Source: JBQLZQ01 sp052168355 (GTDB taxonomy: Bacteria; Pseudomonadota; Alphaproteobacteria; DSM-16000; Inquilinaceae). From it: a stretch of 64,000 bases of DNA. Position 1 is the first letter of the stretch. Each line of letters begins with the position of its first letter. The position numbers were made by a program, and so were the translations under genes. Below the pieces are notes generated by a model. That model did not search any database and was not told the origin of the DNA. It worked only from the letters and a program-made list of their open reading frames with translations. The stretch covers positions 12,691 to 76,690 of the forward strand of contig JBQLZQ010000063.1 of NCBI GenBank assembly GCA_052168355.1, written 5' to 3'. Below, in pieces: positions 1 through 8,896 of this stretch.

Positions 1-1
1 G

Positions 2-133
2 GTCGTCGTAGCCAAAGCCGACACCCTCAAGATTCAGACAAGGCAGGAGTCGGCGGCGCTGTTGGCCACGTTGCGGAAATATCGGGGCTGGCTGTTGGCG
101 GACTTCGTGTTTGATAGGCCTACGACTGGATAG
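2..133 (+). CDS. C-terminal fragment of an antitoxin-like protein (partial at window edge)
   Basis: An open frame enters from the left edge and stops with TAG at 131-133, giving 43 residues that end in LLADFVFDRPTTG. An amphipathic helix followed by ADF-FDR resembles the C-terminal tails of small type II antitoxins (VapB/MazE-like), where I recall FDR being followed by a charged DEANxR-type end. Here that end is replaced by PTTG. It overlaps tail to tail by 14 bp with the AT-rich ATPase gene, so the acquired DNA may have truncated an older antitoxin gene. The assignment rests on a short resemblance and could be wrong; no toxin gene is visible inside the window. Confidence 0.25.
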   Translation, partial: VVVAKADTLKIQTRQESAALLATLRKYRGWLLADFVFDRPTTG

Positions 134-1898
134 AAACGGTTTCTGTTTCGTCGCTTTTGCTCTGCCAAAGTTGGCGGACAAATTCACGGGCTAGTTCCAG
201 TTGGGGACCGTTCGCGAGATCTCTTCTCTCGAGCACTTCCCGCACCCAAGCAGGCCCGTGGCCACCCACCGACTTACAGAAGCCTTCCAATTCGCCAACA
301 GGTACGATCCACAAGCCCGAGCGCTGACAGAGTATCTTAAGGTCTTGCCAATTCTGAGTCGGTTGCCCTCCCGGTACAGCAGTCTCACCGGCCTCTTTGA
401 CCGCCTCCCACGGTGAGGATCTTCGAAATACAGAGTTTATTTCGTTCCGCATTGTTCGTGGAAATCCCCCCACTTTTGGCGCCCGATCCAAAATATCGCG
501 AATATTTGTCGCTACCTGGTTAGAATCCAGCCACGGTTTGCTTTGCTCGATTGCAGTTTTAACGCGGTGAGCCAAAGTTTGGATGGACTTCCAGTCTCCT
601 CTTAGAGCGACGATGATATCTTGGAGAACAGATTCGTCTTTTAATACGTCAAAATCCACGATGACATCAACAGAAACATCTAATGCTGTTAAAGAGTTTG
701 CGAGTTTTGATAAACGGTGCTTTCCGCCAGGATGGATGAATAACACATCTGGATTTTTCTCGCCACGTACAGATGGTACGTCAAGTATTGCGTTATAGAA
801 CATACAATCAGCATCCGATTCCGCAATTATAACCCTCTTATGGAATATCCCGGACAGGACGGAAGAAGATTTCATGAGCGGATCTCGCGACAGAGATTTT
901 GTAAGAGATTTATCCAATTCCTTTGCGCGATTGACGTTCCCATGCCGATCAATGCGAATAATCCTTAGATGATCAGATGCAACGTTCAGCAATCCCTGAA
1001 GTATGTCCGAGCTATGCGTAGCGATGAACAGTTGTGACCGATCAGGTTTCTCTTTGGCAATAAATTCCCCCAATAGACGAGCCTGTGGCGGATGAAGAAA
1101 AGCCTCGGGCTCATCTAGCAGAAGTATGGATTGAGTTCGCGGAGCCAGCATGTGTAATATTACGCTGGCGAAACTTCGCATTCCATCTCCCTGTTTCTCA
1201 AGTGGATCTGTCATTTGATATAGGTCTTGAAGGTAACTAGCGGAGACCCTGTCATTTCCAGGAGAAATATTTGGTCTTTTCCCAACTAGTAACGGGGATT
1301 GTGAGCCGCCGGCACGAAGCACGATGAGTTCTTTGCCGAAGGCGCGATAAAAGTAATCACTAATTCTTTTTTCTATAATATCATTAGAGTACAATATATG
1401 TATAGGGTGTGTCGGTGGCTGACGCAAAACGTCTATAGAAGCCTGAGAGTTGCTATCAATTATTCTGTTTTCCGTTGTTATTCTGGCGCAAAAAATCGCT
1501 GTTAAGGGTCGTAAATTAGATGGCCAATAACGCGATATATCGGCTTCTTTGATTGAAAAGCCAAATCCAGTATAAATATTTCCATTGTCAATCTGAGATA
1601 TTTTCCCGTTTTTTCCCAAAAAATCACGTACATCATCAATTGTTCCGGACAGTTGAATTGAAGCAAAGTTTAAAACTCTTCCTGATGAATGACTTCCAAG
1701 CATTGTTTCGAGTTCGCGAAGGGCCAAGCTTTTCCCGGCATTGTTTGGGCCAACAAGTACAATGATATCATTTTCATCCAGTGAAACATTTGTCCCATCG
1801 GAAAATTGGATCGTGTGGAATGTTACTACGGGATCATTTGATGGAAGTGTGGAGGACGCCAATTCGTTTCCCGAATCTTCGAACTTATCCGAATGCAT
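120..1898 (-). CDS. OLD-like AAA ATPase with C-terminal TOPRIM-type domain, putative defence protein
   Basis: 592 residues. The N-terminal ABC/AAA15-type ATPase has Walker A GPNNAGKS at 50-57, a signature-like QGDGMRS near 236, Walker B ILLLDEPEAFLH with D262/E263, and the switch histidine in ATHSSD at 295. It is followed by a TOPRIM-like part with acidic E360-S-D362 and the DxD pair D415/D417 in VDFDV. This is the OLD nuclease plan: an SMC/ABC-like ATPase controlling a metal-dependent nuclease. Relatives act in Gabija, PARIS and other phage-defence systems. No UvrD-like helicase or reverse transcriptase partner lies next to it, so I call it a solo OLD-like protein. The gene is clearly AT-richer than its neighbours, a sign of horizontal acquisition. 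Biochemical activity is inferred. Confidence 0.75.
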   Translation of the reverse strand: MHSDKFEDSGNELASSTLPSNDPVVTFHTIQFSDGTNVSLDENDIIVLVGPNNAGKSLALRELETMLGSHSSGRVLNFASIQLSGTIDDVRDFLGKNGKISQIDNGNIYTGFGFSIKEADISRYWPSNLRPLTAIFCARITTENRIIDSNSQASIDVLRQPPTHPIHILYSNDIIEKRISDYFYRAFGKELIVLRAGGSQSPLLVGKRPNISPGNDRVSASYLQDLYQMTDPLEKQGDGMRSFASVILHMLAPRTQSILLLDEPEAFLHPPQARLLGEFIAKEKPDRSQLFIATHSSDILQGLLNVASDHLRIIRIDRHGNVNRAKELDKSLTKSLSRDPLMKSSSVLSGIFHKRVIIAESDADCMFYNAILDVPSVRGEKNPDVLFIHPGGKHRLSKLANSLTALDVSVDVIVDFDVLKDESVLQDIIVALRGDWKSIQTLAHRVKTAIEQSKPWLDSNQVATNIRDILDRAPKVGGFPRTMRNEINSVFRRSSPWEAVKEAGETAVPGGQPTQNWQDLKILCQRSGLWIVPVGELEGFCKSVGGHGPAWVREVLERRDLANGPQLELAREFVRQLWQSKSDETETVSIQS

Positions 1899-2095
1899 GA
1901 GACTGCCACATAAAAGTTTAGGGTATGATGCGATGGAGTCTGAGACAATATTGCAGGGTGGTGCCAGAGGTGAAAGGTACCAGTTTTAACTATGTGTGCA
2001 GGCTGTTGTAGGGTTTCTAAGCCCAGCCCGCCTTGACAGGACCGTCCCGGCGGCCGTAGCTGGCGGCCCGATCCCGCCCGCCGAAGTCAGCACCC

Positions 2096-3439
2096 ATGAC
2101 CGTCACCGTCCGTTTCGCGCCCAGCCCCACCGGCCTGCTCCATGTCGGCAACGCCCGCACCGCCCTGGTGACGTGGCTGTTCGCGCGCAAGGAGGGGGGC
2201 CGGTTCGTGCTGCGCCTGGACGATACCGACCGGGAGCGCAGTACCGAGGCGTTCGCCGAGGCCATCCGCCGCGACCTCGCCTGGCTGGGGCTCGACTGGG
2301 ACGAGGAGGTGCGCCAGTCCGACCGGGCCGGATCCTACGCCGACGGCATCGCCCGGCTGAAGGCGGCGGGCCGGCTCTATCCCTGCTACGAAACGCCGGA
2401 GGAACTGGCGCTGAAACGCAAGGCGCTGCTCGGCCGGGGGCTGCCGCCGCTCTACGACCGGGCGGCCCTGACCCTTGACGACGCCCAGCGGGCGGCGCTG
2501 GAGGCGGCGGGGCGCGCGCCCCACTGGCGCTTCAGGCTGGACCACGCTCCCATCGAATGGGACGATCTGGTGCGCGGGGCCGCGCGCTTCGAGGGCCGGG
2601 ATCTGTCCGACCCGGTGCTGATCCGGGCCGACGGCAGCCCGCTCTATCATCTCTGCTCGGTCCTCGACGATATCGATCTCGGCATCAGCCATGTCGTCCG
2701 GGGCGAGGACCATGTCGCCAACACCGCCGCCCATGTCCAGATGTTCGAGGCGCTGGGCGCCGCGCCGCCGCGCTTCGCCCATCTGCCGCTGATCGCCGAC
2801 GCCGCCGGCAAGGGCCTGTCCAAGCGCCTGGGCAGCGGCAGCCTGGCGGACCTGCGCGACGAGGAGGGGCTGGAGCCCATGGCCGTCGTCAGCCTGCTGG
2901 CCCGCCTCGGCACCTCCGACCCGGTGGCGCCGGAGGTGGATCTGGCGCCGCTGGTGGCGGGGTTCGACTTCGCCAAGTTCGCCCGCTCCACGCCCCGGCT
3001 CGATCCCGAGGATTTGATCCGCCTCAACGCCCGGATCCTGCATGAAACCCCGTTCGAGGCGATCCGTGGCCGGCTGGCCGATTTGGGGCTGGACGGGGCG
3101 GACGCGGCGTTCTGGCTGGCCGTGCGGCCCAATCTCACGCGCCTCGCCGACGCCGAGGCCTGGTGGCGCATCGCCCACCGCCCCCTGACGCCGCAGATCG
3201 CGGACCCCGACTTCGCCGCCCGGGCCGCCGCCCTGCTGCCGCCGGAACCCTGGGGCCCGGACACCTGGGGCCAATGGGTGGGGGCGGTCAAGGAGGCGAC
3301 CGGACGCGGCGGCAAGGGGCTGTTCATGCCCCTGCGCCTGGCCCTGACCGGCCAGGATCACGGGCCCGAGCTCAAGGCCCTGCTGCCGCTGATCGGCCGG
3401 GACCGGGCCGAGGCGCGGCTGGCCGGCCGAACCGCCTGA
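2096..3439 (+). CDS. gltX: Glutamyl-tRNA synthetase
   Basis: 447 residues, class I aminoacyl-tRNA synthetase charging tRNA-Glu (and, in many alphaproteobacteria, tRNA-Gln for later transamidation) in the cytosol. The N-terminus FAPSPTGLLHVGNAR contains the HIGH-type motif HVGN at 16-19, and the KMSKS-type loop is LSKR at 241-244. The length fits the shorter of the two GluRS paralogues that alphaproteobacteria usually carry, so which tRNA set it prefers is not decided here. The 197 bp upstream, down from the AT-rich island, hold no gene I can support. cysS follows after 96 bp and the two are probably co-transcribed. Confidence 0.93.
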   Translation: MTVTVRFAPSPTGLLHVGNARTALVTWLFARKEGGRFVLRLDDTDRERSTEAFAEAIRRDLAWLGLDWDEEVRQSDRAGSYADGIARLKAAGRLYPCYETPEELALKRKALLGRGLPPLYDRAALTLDDAQRAALEAAGRAPHWRFRLDHAPIEWDDLVRGAARFEGRDLSDPVLIRADGSPLYHLCSVLDDIDLGISHVVRGEDHVANTAAHVQMFEALGAAPPRFAHLPLIADAAGKGLSKRLGSGSLADLRDEEGLEPMAVVSLLARLGTSDPVAPEVDLAPLVAGFDFAKFARSTPRLDPEDLIRLNARILHETPFEAIRGRLADLGLDGADAAFWLAVRPNLTRLADAEAWWRIAHRPLTPQIADPDFAARAAALLPPEPWGPDTWGQWVGAVKEATGRGGKGLFMPLRLALTGQDHGPELKALLPLIGRDRAEARLAGRTA

Positions 3440-3535
3440 AAAAGGGGTCGCCGGGCGGAAACGCCCCCAGGCCTTGCGATTCCGCGTCTTGCCGACGATG
3501 ATACGGCCCCTTACGCCCCAACCGGACCCGCTCCC

Positions 3536-4954
3536 GTGACCCTGCGCCTTTACAACACCCTGACCCGCGCAAAGGAGGTCTTCACCCCCATCGACCCGGC
3601 GAATGTGCGCCTCTATGTCTGCGGGCCGACGGTCTATGACTATGCCCATATCGGCAACGCACGGCCGGTGGTCGTGTTCGACGTGCTGACCCGGCTGCTG
3701 CGCCACCGCTACGGCGCGGGGCACGTCACCTATGTCCGCAACATCACCGACGTCGACGACAAGATCATCGCGGCGGCGGCCAAGACGGGCGAGCCCATCG
3801 ACCGCATTACGGCCCGCACGGCGGAGGCCTATGCCGCTGACATGGCCGCCCTGGGCGCCCTGCCGCCGGACCGGGAGCCCCGCGCGACCGCCCATATCCC
3901 CCAGATGGTGGCGATGATCGAGCGCCTGATCGGCGCGGGCCACGCCTACGCGGCGGAAGGCCATGTGCTGTTCAGCGTGCCGTCCTGGCCCGCCTATGGC
4001 CGCCTGTCGCGCCGGCCGAGGGACGAGCAGATCGCCGGCGCCCGGATCGAGGTGGCGCCCTACAAACGGGACCCGGCCGATTTCGTCCTGTGGAAGCCCA
4101 GCCCCGATGACATGCCCGGCTGGGACAGCCCGTGGGGGCGGGGCCGGCCCGGCTGGCACATCGAATGCTCGGCGATGGCCGAGACCCATTTGGGCGAGAC
4201 CTTCGACATCCATGGCGGCGGCATGGACCTGATCTTCCCCCACCATGAGAACGAGATCGCCCAAAGCACCTGCGCCCATGGTGGAGTGTCGATGGCCAAC
4301 TATTGGATGCATAACGGCTTTCTGACCATCGACGACGAGAAGATGTCGAAGTCCCTGGGCAATTTCCACACCGTCCACGATTTGCTGAAAACCTGGCCGG
4401 GGGAGGCCATCCGCCTGGTCCTGCTGTCGGCCCATTACCGCCAGCCGCTGGACTTCAGCGAGGACGCGCTGCGCGAGGCCCGGCGGCGGCTCGACCGGTT
4501 CTACTCGGCGCTCCGCGATACCGGCTGGGCCGCCGACGGTTCCGACACCGGCGCCGACGCCGAGCCGGACGCGCGCATCCTCGCGGCCCTGGAGGACGAC
4601 CTCAATACGGCCGATGCGCTGAGCGTGCTCAACGAACGGCTGGATGCGCTCAATGAGGCGGCGCGAAAGGACGGGGAGAACCGGACGACCGTCGCGGCGG
4701 CGCGTGGGGCCCTGATCGCCTGTGGCCGCCCGCTTGGTTTGCTGCAGCAGGACGCGGCGTCCTGGCTGACCGGGGAGCCGGCGGCACGTGGCGGTCTGTC
4801 CGCAGAGGATATCGACAGGCTGATCGCCCGGCGGCGCGACGCGCGGGCGGCGCGGGATTTCGCCGACGCCGACCGCATCCGCGACGAGCTGGCGGCGGCC
4901 GGCGTGGTGCTGGAGGACAAGCCGACGGGCACCGTCTGGCGGCGGGCGGGGTAG
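3536..4954 (+). CDS. cysS: Cysteinyl-tRNA synthetase
   Basis: 472 residues starting at GTG 3536, chosen because the conserved N-terminus LYNTLTRxKE follows at once. It charges tRNA-Cys. The HIGH-type motif is HIGN at 38-41 and KMSKS is at 269-273. Zinc ligands expected for the family are all present: C29 in CGPTVYD, C211 in IECSAM, and H236/E240 in PHHENE. The C-terminal DALR and anticodon-binding regions are complete. cimA starts 4 bp after its stop, so the two genes form a transcription unit. Confidence 0.96.
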   Translation: MTLRLYNTLTRAKEVFTPIDPANVRLYVCGPTVYDYAHIGNARPVVVFDVLTRLLRHRYGAGHVTYVRNITDVDDKIIAAAAKTGEPIDRITARTAEAYAADMAALGALPPDREPRATAHIPQMVAMIERLIGAGHAYAAEGHVLFSVPSWPAYGRLSRRPRDEQIAGARIEVAPYKRDPADFVLWKPSPDDMPGWDSPWGRGRPGWHIECSAMAETHLGETFDIHGGGMDLIFPHHENEIAQSTCAHGGVSMANYWMHNGFLTIDDEKMSKSLGNFHTVHDLLKTWPGEAIRLVLLSAHYRQPLDFSEDALREARRRLDRFYSALRDTGWAADGSDTGADAEPDARILAALEDDLNTADALSVLNERLDALNEAARKDGENRTTVAAARGALIACGRPLGLLQQDAASWLTGEPAARGGLSAEDIDRLIARRRDARAARDFADADRIRDELAAAGVVLEDKPTGTVWRRAG

Positions 4955-4958
4955 GATC

Positions 4959-6566
4959 ATGGCCGGGGATCGCATCTATCTGTTCGACACCACCCTGCGC
5001 GATGGGGCGCAAACCCAAGGGGTCGACTTTTCCGTCGCCGACAAACAGGCCATCGCCGAGCGTCTGGACCGGCTGGGCATCGACTATGTCGAGGGCGGCT
5101 GGCCCGGCGCCAACCCGACCGACGACAGTTTCTTCGCCAACCCGCCGTCCCTGAACCATGCGACCTTCACCGCCTTTGGCATGACGCGGCGGGCCGGCCG
5201 CAGCGCCGCCAACGATCCCGGCCTGAATGCCCTGCTCAACGCCCAGTGCGGGGCCATCTGCCTGGTCGGCAAGACCTGGGACTTCCATGTCGATGTAGCG
5301 CTGGGGGTGAAGCGTACGGAGAACGTGGAGGCTATCCGCGACAGCGTGACCTTGGCGCGGGAGCGCAAGGGAGAGGCGCTGTTCGACGCCGAGCATTTCT
5401 TCGACGGCTACAAGGCCAACCCCGCCTATGCGCTGGAATGCGTCCGCGCCGCTTATGACGCCGGCGCCCGCTGGGTGGTGCTGTGCGACACCAATGGCGG
5501 CACCCTGCCGGAGGAGGTGGAGCGCATCGTCGCCGCCGTCACGGAGCATATCCCCGGCGACCGGCTGGGCATCCACGCCCACAACGACACCGAGAACGCG
5601 GTGGCCAATTCCCTGGCCGCCGTCAAGGCCGGCGTGCGCCATGTCCAGGGCACGCTGAACGGTCTTGGCGAGCGTTGCGGCAACGCCAACCTGGTTTCGC
5701 TCATCCCGTCGCTGATGCTGAAGCTGGGCTATGAAACCGGCGTGTCCGACGAGGGGTTGCGGTCGCTGACCCGGCTCAGCCGCTGGTTCGACGAACGGCT
5801 GAACCGCCCGCCCCAGGCAAACGCGCCTTACGTCGGCGAAAGCGCCTTTGCCCACAAGGGCGGCCTGCACGTCTCGGCCATCGCCAAGGACCCACGCTCC
5901 TACGAGCATATCGAGCCGGACCGGGTCGGCAATCGGCGGCACATCCTGGTGTCGGACCAGTCCGGCAAGGCCAATATCCTGGCCCGGCTGGCGGAACTGG
6001 GCATCGATGTCGATCCCGCCCATGGCCCCAATCAGTCGAGTGTCGGCAAGCTGGTCGACCTGGTCAAACGCCGCGAGTTCGAGGGCTATGCCTATGACGG
6101 GGCGGAGGCCAGCTTCGAATTGCTGGCCCGGCGGATGCTGGGGCAGGTGCCCGACTATTTCACCCTCGAGCGCTTTTCGGTGACCGACGAGCGGAGGTTC
6201 AACGCGCGCGGCAAGCTGACCACCGAGTCCGAGGCCTCGGTCAAGGTGCGCATCGCCAACGAGGTGCGCCACACGGTGGCCGAGGGCAACGGCCCGGTCA
6301 ACGCCATCGACCTGGCCCTGCGCAAGGCCCTGGAACCGTTCTATCCGCTGCTCAAGGACATGCGGCTGGTCGATTTCCGGGTGCGCATCCTGATGGCCAA
6401 CGAGGCCAGCGGCGCCAAGCCAAGGGTGCTGATCGAAAGCGCCAACGGCGCCGGCGAGCGCTGGTCCACCGTCGGCGTGTCCACCAACATCATCGATGCG
6501 TCGTTCGACGCGCTGGGCGACAGCTTTGTCTACAAGCTGTTCCGCGAAGGCGTCTCCGGTCTTTGA
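4959..6566 (+). CDS. cimA: (R)-citramalate synthase
   Basis: 535 residues, member of the 2-isopropylmalate/homocitrate/citramalate synthase family. The signature FDTTLRDGAQTQGV at the N-terminus, the HAHND metal site near the middle and GLGERCGNANL are all visible, followed by the LeuA-type regulatory domain. The QTQGV form after the DGA core and the 535-residue length match CimA rather than LeuA. The enzyme condenses pyruvate and acetyl-CoA to citramalate, giving a threonine-independent route to 2-oxobutyrate and isoleucine. It is closely packed after cysS and 18 bp before trmJ. Confidence 0.88.
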   Translation: MAGDRIYLFDTTLRDGAQTQGVDFSVADKQAIAERLDRLGIDYVEGGWPGANPTDDSFFANPPSLNHATFTAFGMTRRAGRSAANDPGLNALLNAQCGAICLVGKTWDFHVDVALGVKRTENVEAIRDSVTLARERKGEALFDAEHFFDGYKANPAYALECVRAAYDAGARWVVLCDTNGGTLPEEVERIVAAVTEHIPGDRLGIHAHNDTENAVANSLAAVKAGVRHVQGTLNGLGERCGNANLVSLIPSLMLKLGYETGVSDEGLRSLTRLSRWFDERLNRPPQANAPYVGESAFAHKGGLHVSAIAKDPRSYEHIEPDRVGNRRHILVSDQSGKANILARLAELGIDVDPAHGPNQSSVGKLVDLVKRREFEGYAYDGAEASFELLARRMLGQVPDYFTLERFSVTDERRFNARGKLTTESEASVKVRIANEVRHTVAEGNGPVNAIDLALRKALEPFYPLLKDMRLVDFRVRILMANEASGAKPRVLIESANGAGERWSTVGVSTNIIDASFDALGDSFVYKLFREGVSGL

Positions 6567-6584
6567 GGGCATGACGCACCCCTG

Positions 6585-7367
6585 ATGGCCGGCACGGATT
6601 CCACCAAGACCCCGGTCACGGGCGGCCCCGCCGTCATTCTGGTCGAACCCCAGCTGGGCGAGAATATCGGCACGGCGGCGCGGGCCATGCTCAATTGCGG
6701 GCTGGTCGATCTGCGCCTGGTGCGGCCCCGCGACGGCTGGCCCAACCCGTCGGCCCGCCCGTCGGCGGCGGGCGCCGACAGTGTTCTGGACAGCGCCCGG
6801 CTGTTCGACGACACAGCGGCCGCCGTCGCCGACCTGACCGTGGTCTACGCCACCACGGCCCGGCCGCGCGACATGGTCAAGCCAGTCCTGACCCCGCGCG
6901 CCGCGGCGGCCGAGATGCGCGGTCACGCCGATGCCGGTCGGTCCTGCGGCCTGCTGTTCGGGGGCGAGCGGTCGGGCTTGTCGAACGAGGACATCTCGCT
7001 GGTCGATGCGGTGGTCACGGCCCCGCTCAACCCCGCCTTCACATCGCTCAACCTGGCCCAGGCGGTGCTGATGGCGGGGTACGAATGGTATCAGGCGGGC
7101 GATGCGACCCCGGACCGCAGCCTGCCCCTGATCGGCAACGCCCCGGCCACCAAGGCCCAGATGCACAATTTCCTGGAGCATCTGGAGACGGAACTGGAGG
7201 ACGCCGATTTCTTCCTGGTTCCGGCCAAGCGGCCCCACATGGTCCGCTCGATCCGCAACCTGTTCCTGCGCGCCCGGCCTACCGACCAGGAAATCCGCAC
7301 CCTGCACGGCATCGTCACCGCCCTGTCGGGCCGCCGCAAGGGCGGCAGGCCGAGGGGCAGGGGGTAA
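6585..7367 (+). CDS. trmJ: tRNA 2'-O-methyltransferase of the TrmJ/SpoU class
   Basis: 260 residues, SPOUT-fold methyltransferase. Motif 1 is the N-terminal ILVEPQLGENIGTAARAM, motif 2 the LLFGGERSGLSNED segment, and motif 3 the PLNPAFTSLNLAQAV segment, in TrmJ order. The C-terminal helix-rich extension is TrmJ-like. The family methylates the ribose of residue 32 in several tRNAs. The last eight codons (GGRPRGRG) and the stop are part of a 256-bp tandem duplication, so a second copy of this 3' end lies downstream at 7597-7623 without a gene body. Confidence 0.85.
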   Translation: MAGTDSTKTPVTGGPAVILVEPQLGENIGTAARAMLNCGLVDLRLVRPRDGWPNPSARPSAAGADSVLDSARLFDDTAAAVADLTVVYATTARPRDMVKPVLTPRAAAAEMRGHADAGRSCGLLFGGERSGLSNEDISLVDAVVTAPLNPAFTSLNLAQAVLMAGYEWYQAGDATPDRSLPLIGNAPATKAQMHNFLEHLETELEDADFFLVPAKRPHMVRSIRNLFLRARPTDQEIRTLHGIVTALSGRRKGGRPRGRG

Positions 7368-7852
7368 GGCGGGCGGCGAGTGGGACTCGTCGTCTGAATT
7401 TATCATCGAAGAAGTTGAAAGAATGCCGCCACAAGCCCCGGCCCACGAGCCGGGGCCTGTGCGGGACCGTGACGCCCCGACAAAAGCGAACGGCGCCGTC
7501 CCGTACAGGTCCCGCGTCAAGCGCGGGACTCGTCGTCTGGACTGGCGCGTTAGAGAATTTCAGAGAAAGGCGCCGCTAAGCCCCGGACGAAGATCCGGCG
7601 GCAGGCCGAGGGGCAGGGGGTAAGGCGGGCGGCGAGTGGGACTCGTCGTCTGAATTTATCATCGAAGAAGTTGAAAGAATGCCGCCACAAGCCCCGGCCC
7701 CCGAGCCGGGGCCTGTACGGGACCGTGACGCCCTGACAAAAGCAAATGGCGCCGTTCCGTACAGGTCCCGCGTCAAGCGCGGGACTCGTCGTCTGGACTG
7801 GCGCGTTGGAGAATCTCAGAGAAAGGCGCCGCTAAGCCCCGGACGAAGATCC
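7341..7852. repeat. 256-bp tandem duplication including the trmJ 3' end
   Basis: The segment 7341-7596 is repeated immediately as 7597-7852. By eye I count about eight substitutions between the copies, roughly 97% identity, with no length difference. The 5' boundary lies inside the last codons of trmJ, so the second copy starts with a stray GGRPRGRG-stop coding end. Within each unit the string GGGACTCGTCGTCTG occurs twice. Together with the following 67 bp this accounts for the 552 bp between trmJ and the TauE-type gene; I see no gene in it. The short ORFs there are palindrome-driven and without family resemblance. Confidence 0.9.
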
Positions 7853-7857
7853 GGGGC
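7435..7857. repeat. Cluster of REP-like palindromes
   Basis: Each 256-bp unit contains GC-rich inverted repeats. One is GCCCCGGC..GCCGGGGC (7435-7456 and 7691-7712). A longer one has CCTGTNCGGGA pairing with a TNCCGTACAGG arm about 40 bp on. A third is GTCCCGC..GCGGGAC (7509-7529 and 7765-7785). A fourth, GCCCCGG..CCGGGGC (7836-7857), is complete only in the second copy; in the first it is cut by the duplication junction. These look like repetitive extragenic palindromes of the kind scattered between genes in high-GC alphaproteobacteria. Whether they recur elsewhere in this genome cannot be seen here. Confidence 0.7.
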
Positions 7858-7919
7858 TCGTGCGGGACGATGCCGTAGGCATTCTTGCAGCCCGGCCCCG
7901 CCGGCGATAGCGTGACGGG

Positions 7920-8672
7920 ATGTTCGATGTCCTGACGGTCCTGGTCGTTGGCGGGACGTTTCTGATCGCCGGTACCGTCAAAGGCGTCGTCGGGTTCGGT
8001 CTCCCGACGGTCAGCCTGGCGCTTTTGACCCTGGCGATCGGACTGCCGCAGGCCATGGCCCTGCTGCTGGTGCCGTCGCTGGTCACCAATCTCTGGCAGG
8101 CGGCGGCCGGCGGTCAGGCGCGCGCGATCCTGCGTCGGATCTGGCCGTTTCTGCTGACGGCCACGGCCACCGTGTGGCTTGGCGCCATGGCCCTGACGCG
8201 CGTCGATGTGGCGGTCCTGACGGGGCTTCTGGGCGTGCTTCTGGTCGTCTACGCGACCGTGGTCCTGGCCGGCCTTCGTCTCACGGTCACGCCGCCCCAG
8301 GAGATCTGGGTCGGCCCCCTGGTCGGCTTGGCGAACGGCGTTCTGACGGGGATGACGGGATCGTTCGTCGTGCCGGGCGTGCTGTTTCTTCAGGCCATCG
8401 GCCTGTCCCGGGACAGGCTGATCCAGGCCATGGGGATGCTGTTCGCGGCATCGACTGTGGCCCTTGGCATTGCCTTGCAGGGAAGTGGGTTCCTGACGGC
8501 CGACCTTGGGAAGCTGTCGGCGGTCGCCCTGGCTCCGGCGGTGATCGGCATGATCCTGGGGCAGCGGATCCGGCGGACGCTGCCCGAGGATGTGTTCCGG
8601 CGGGTGTTTCTCGCCGCGCTCCTCCTGCTCGGCGCCTACATTTTCGGGCGCGCGGCCGGCGTCTTTTCGTAG
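7920..8672 (+). CDS. TauE/SafE-family sulfite or organic-anion exporter
   Basis: 250 residues, hydrophobic throughout with about seven or eight predicted membrane helices. The two-half TauE/SafE plan is visible, with glycine-rich GTVKGVVGFGLPTVSL near the N-terminus and GLANGVLTGMTGSFVVPGVLF in the second half. Members export sulfite, sulfoacetate or other anions across the inner membrane; the substrate cannot be told from sequence. It stands alone, after the palindrome cluster and before rpsD. Confidence 0.85.
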   Translation: MFDVLTVLVVGGTFLIAGTVKGVVGFGLPTVSLALLTLAIGLPQAMALLLVPSLVTNLWQAAAGGQARAILRRIWPFLLTATATVWLGAMALTRVDVAVLTGLLGVLLVVYATVVLAGLRLTVTPPQEIWVGPLVGLANGVLTGMTGSFVVPGVLFLQAIGLSRDRLIQAMGMLFAASTVALGIALQGSGFLTADLGKLSAVALAPAVIGMILGQRIRRTLPEDVFRRVFLAALLLLGAYIFGRAAGVFS

Positions 8673-8713
8673 GCCGCGTTAACCATGATGGCAGCCCTGG
8701 CGACAGGCTGCGA

Positions 8714-8741
8714 TTGACAGGCGGCGGCGCATGGCTATAGT
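8714..8741 (+). promoter_or_regulatory. Sigma-70-type promoter of rpsD
   Basis: TTGACA (8714-8719) and TATAGT (8736-8741) are separated by 16 bp. The predicted transcript has a leader of about 150 nt before the rpsD ATG, with a hairpin TTCCCG..CGGGAA about 10-30 nt in. The -35 is perfect and the -10 differs from TATAAT at one position. Confidence 0.65.
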
Positions 8742-8896
8742 GCCCGCCTTCCTTCCCGAGAACGCGGGAATGGCCGATTTCCCTTGTCGAATGGGGGCTG
8801 GTGGCCAATTCCCCGTCCGGTCCGGGCGTTCAGGCGCCGGGGCGGGCCTATCGGGACAATCGCCGCGAAAGCGGACAACAATGCCAAGGAGCCGCA

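Noticed and set aside
2087..4975. 962-residue minus-strand open frame opposite gltX and cysS
   Set aside because: It is a high-GC shadow: low-complexity Arg/Gly/Val-rich sequence antisense to two complete synthetase genes.
7435..7857. CRISPR-like array
   Set aside because: Only two long units with no spacer variation and no cas genes; it is a tandem duplication with palindromes.
7423..7915. Short ORFs of 66-85 codons in the tandem duplication
   Set aside because: They are open only because palindromes are stop-poor in GC-rich DNA, and near-identical frames occur in both repeat units.
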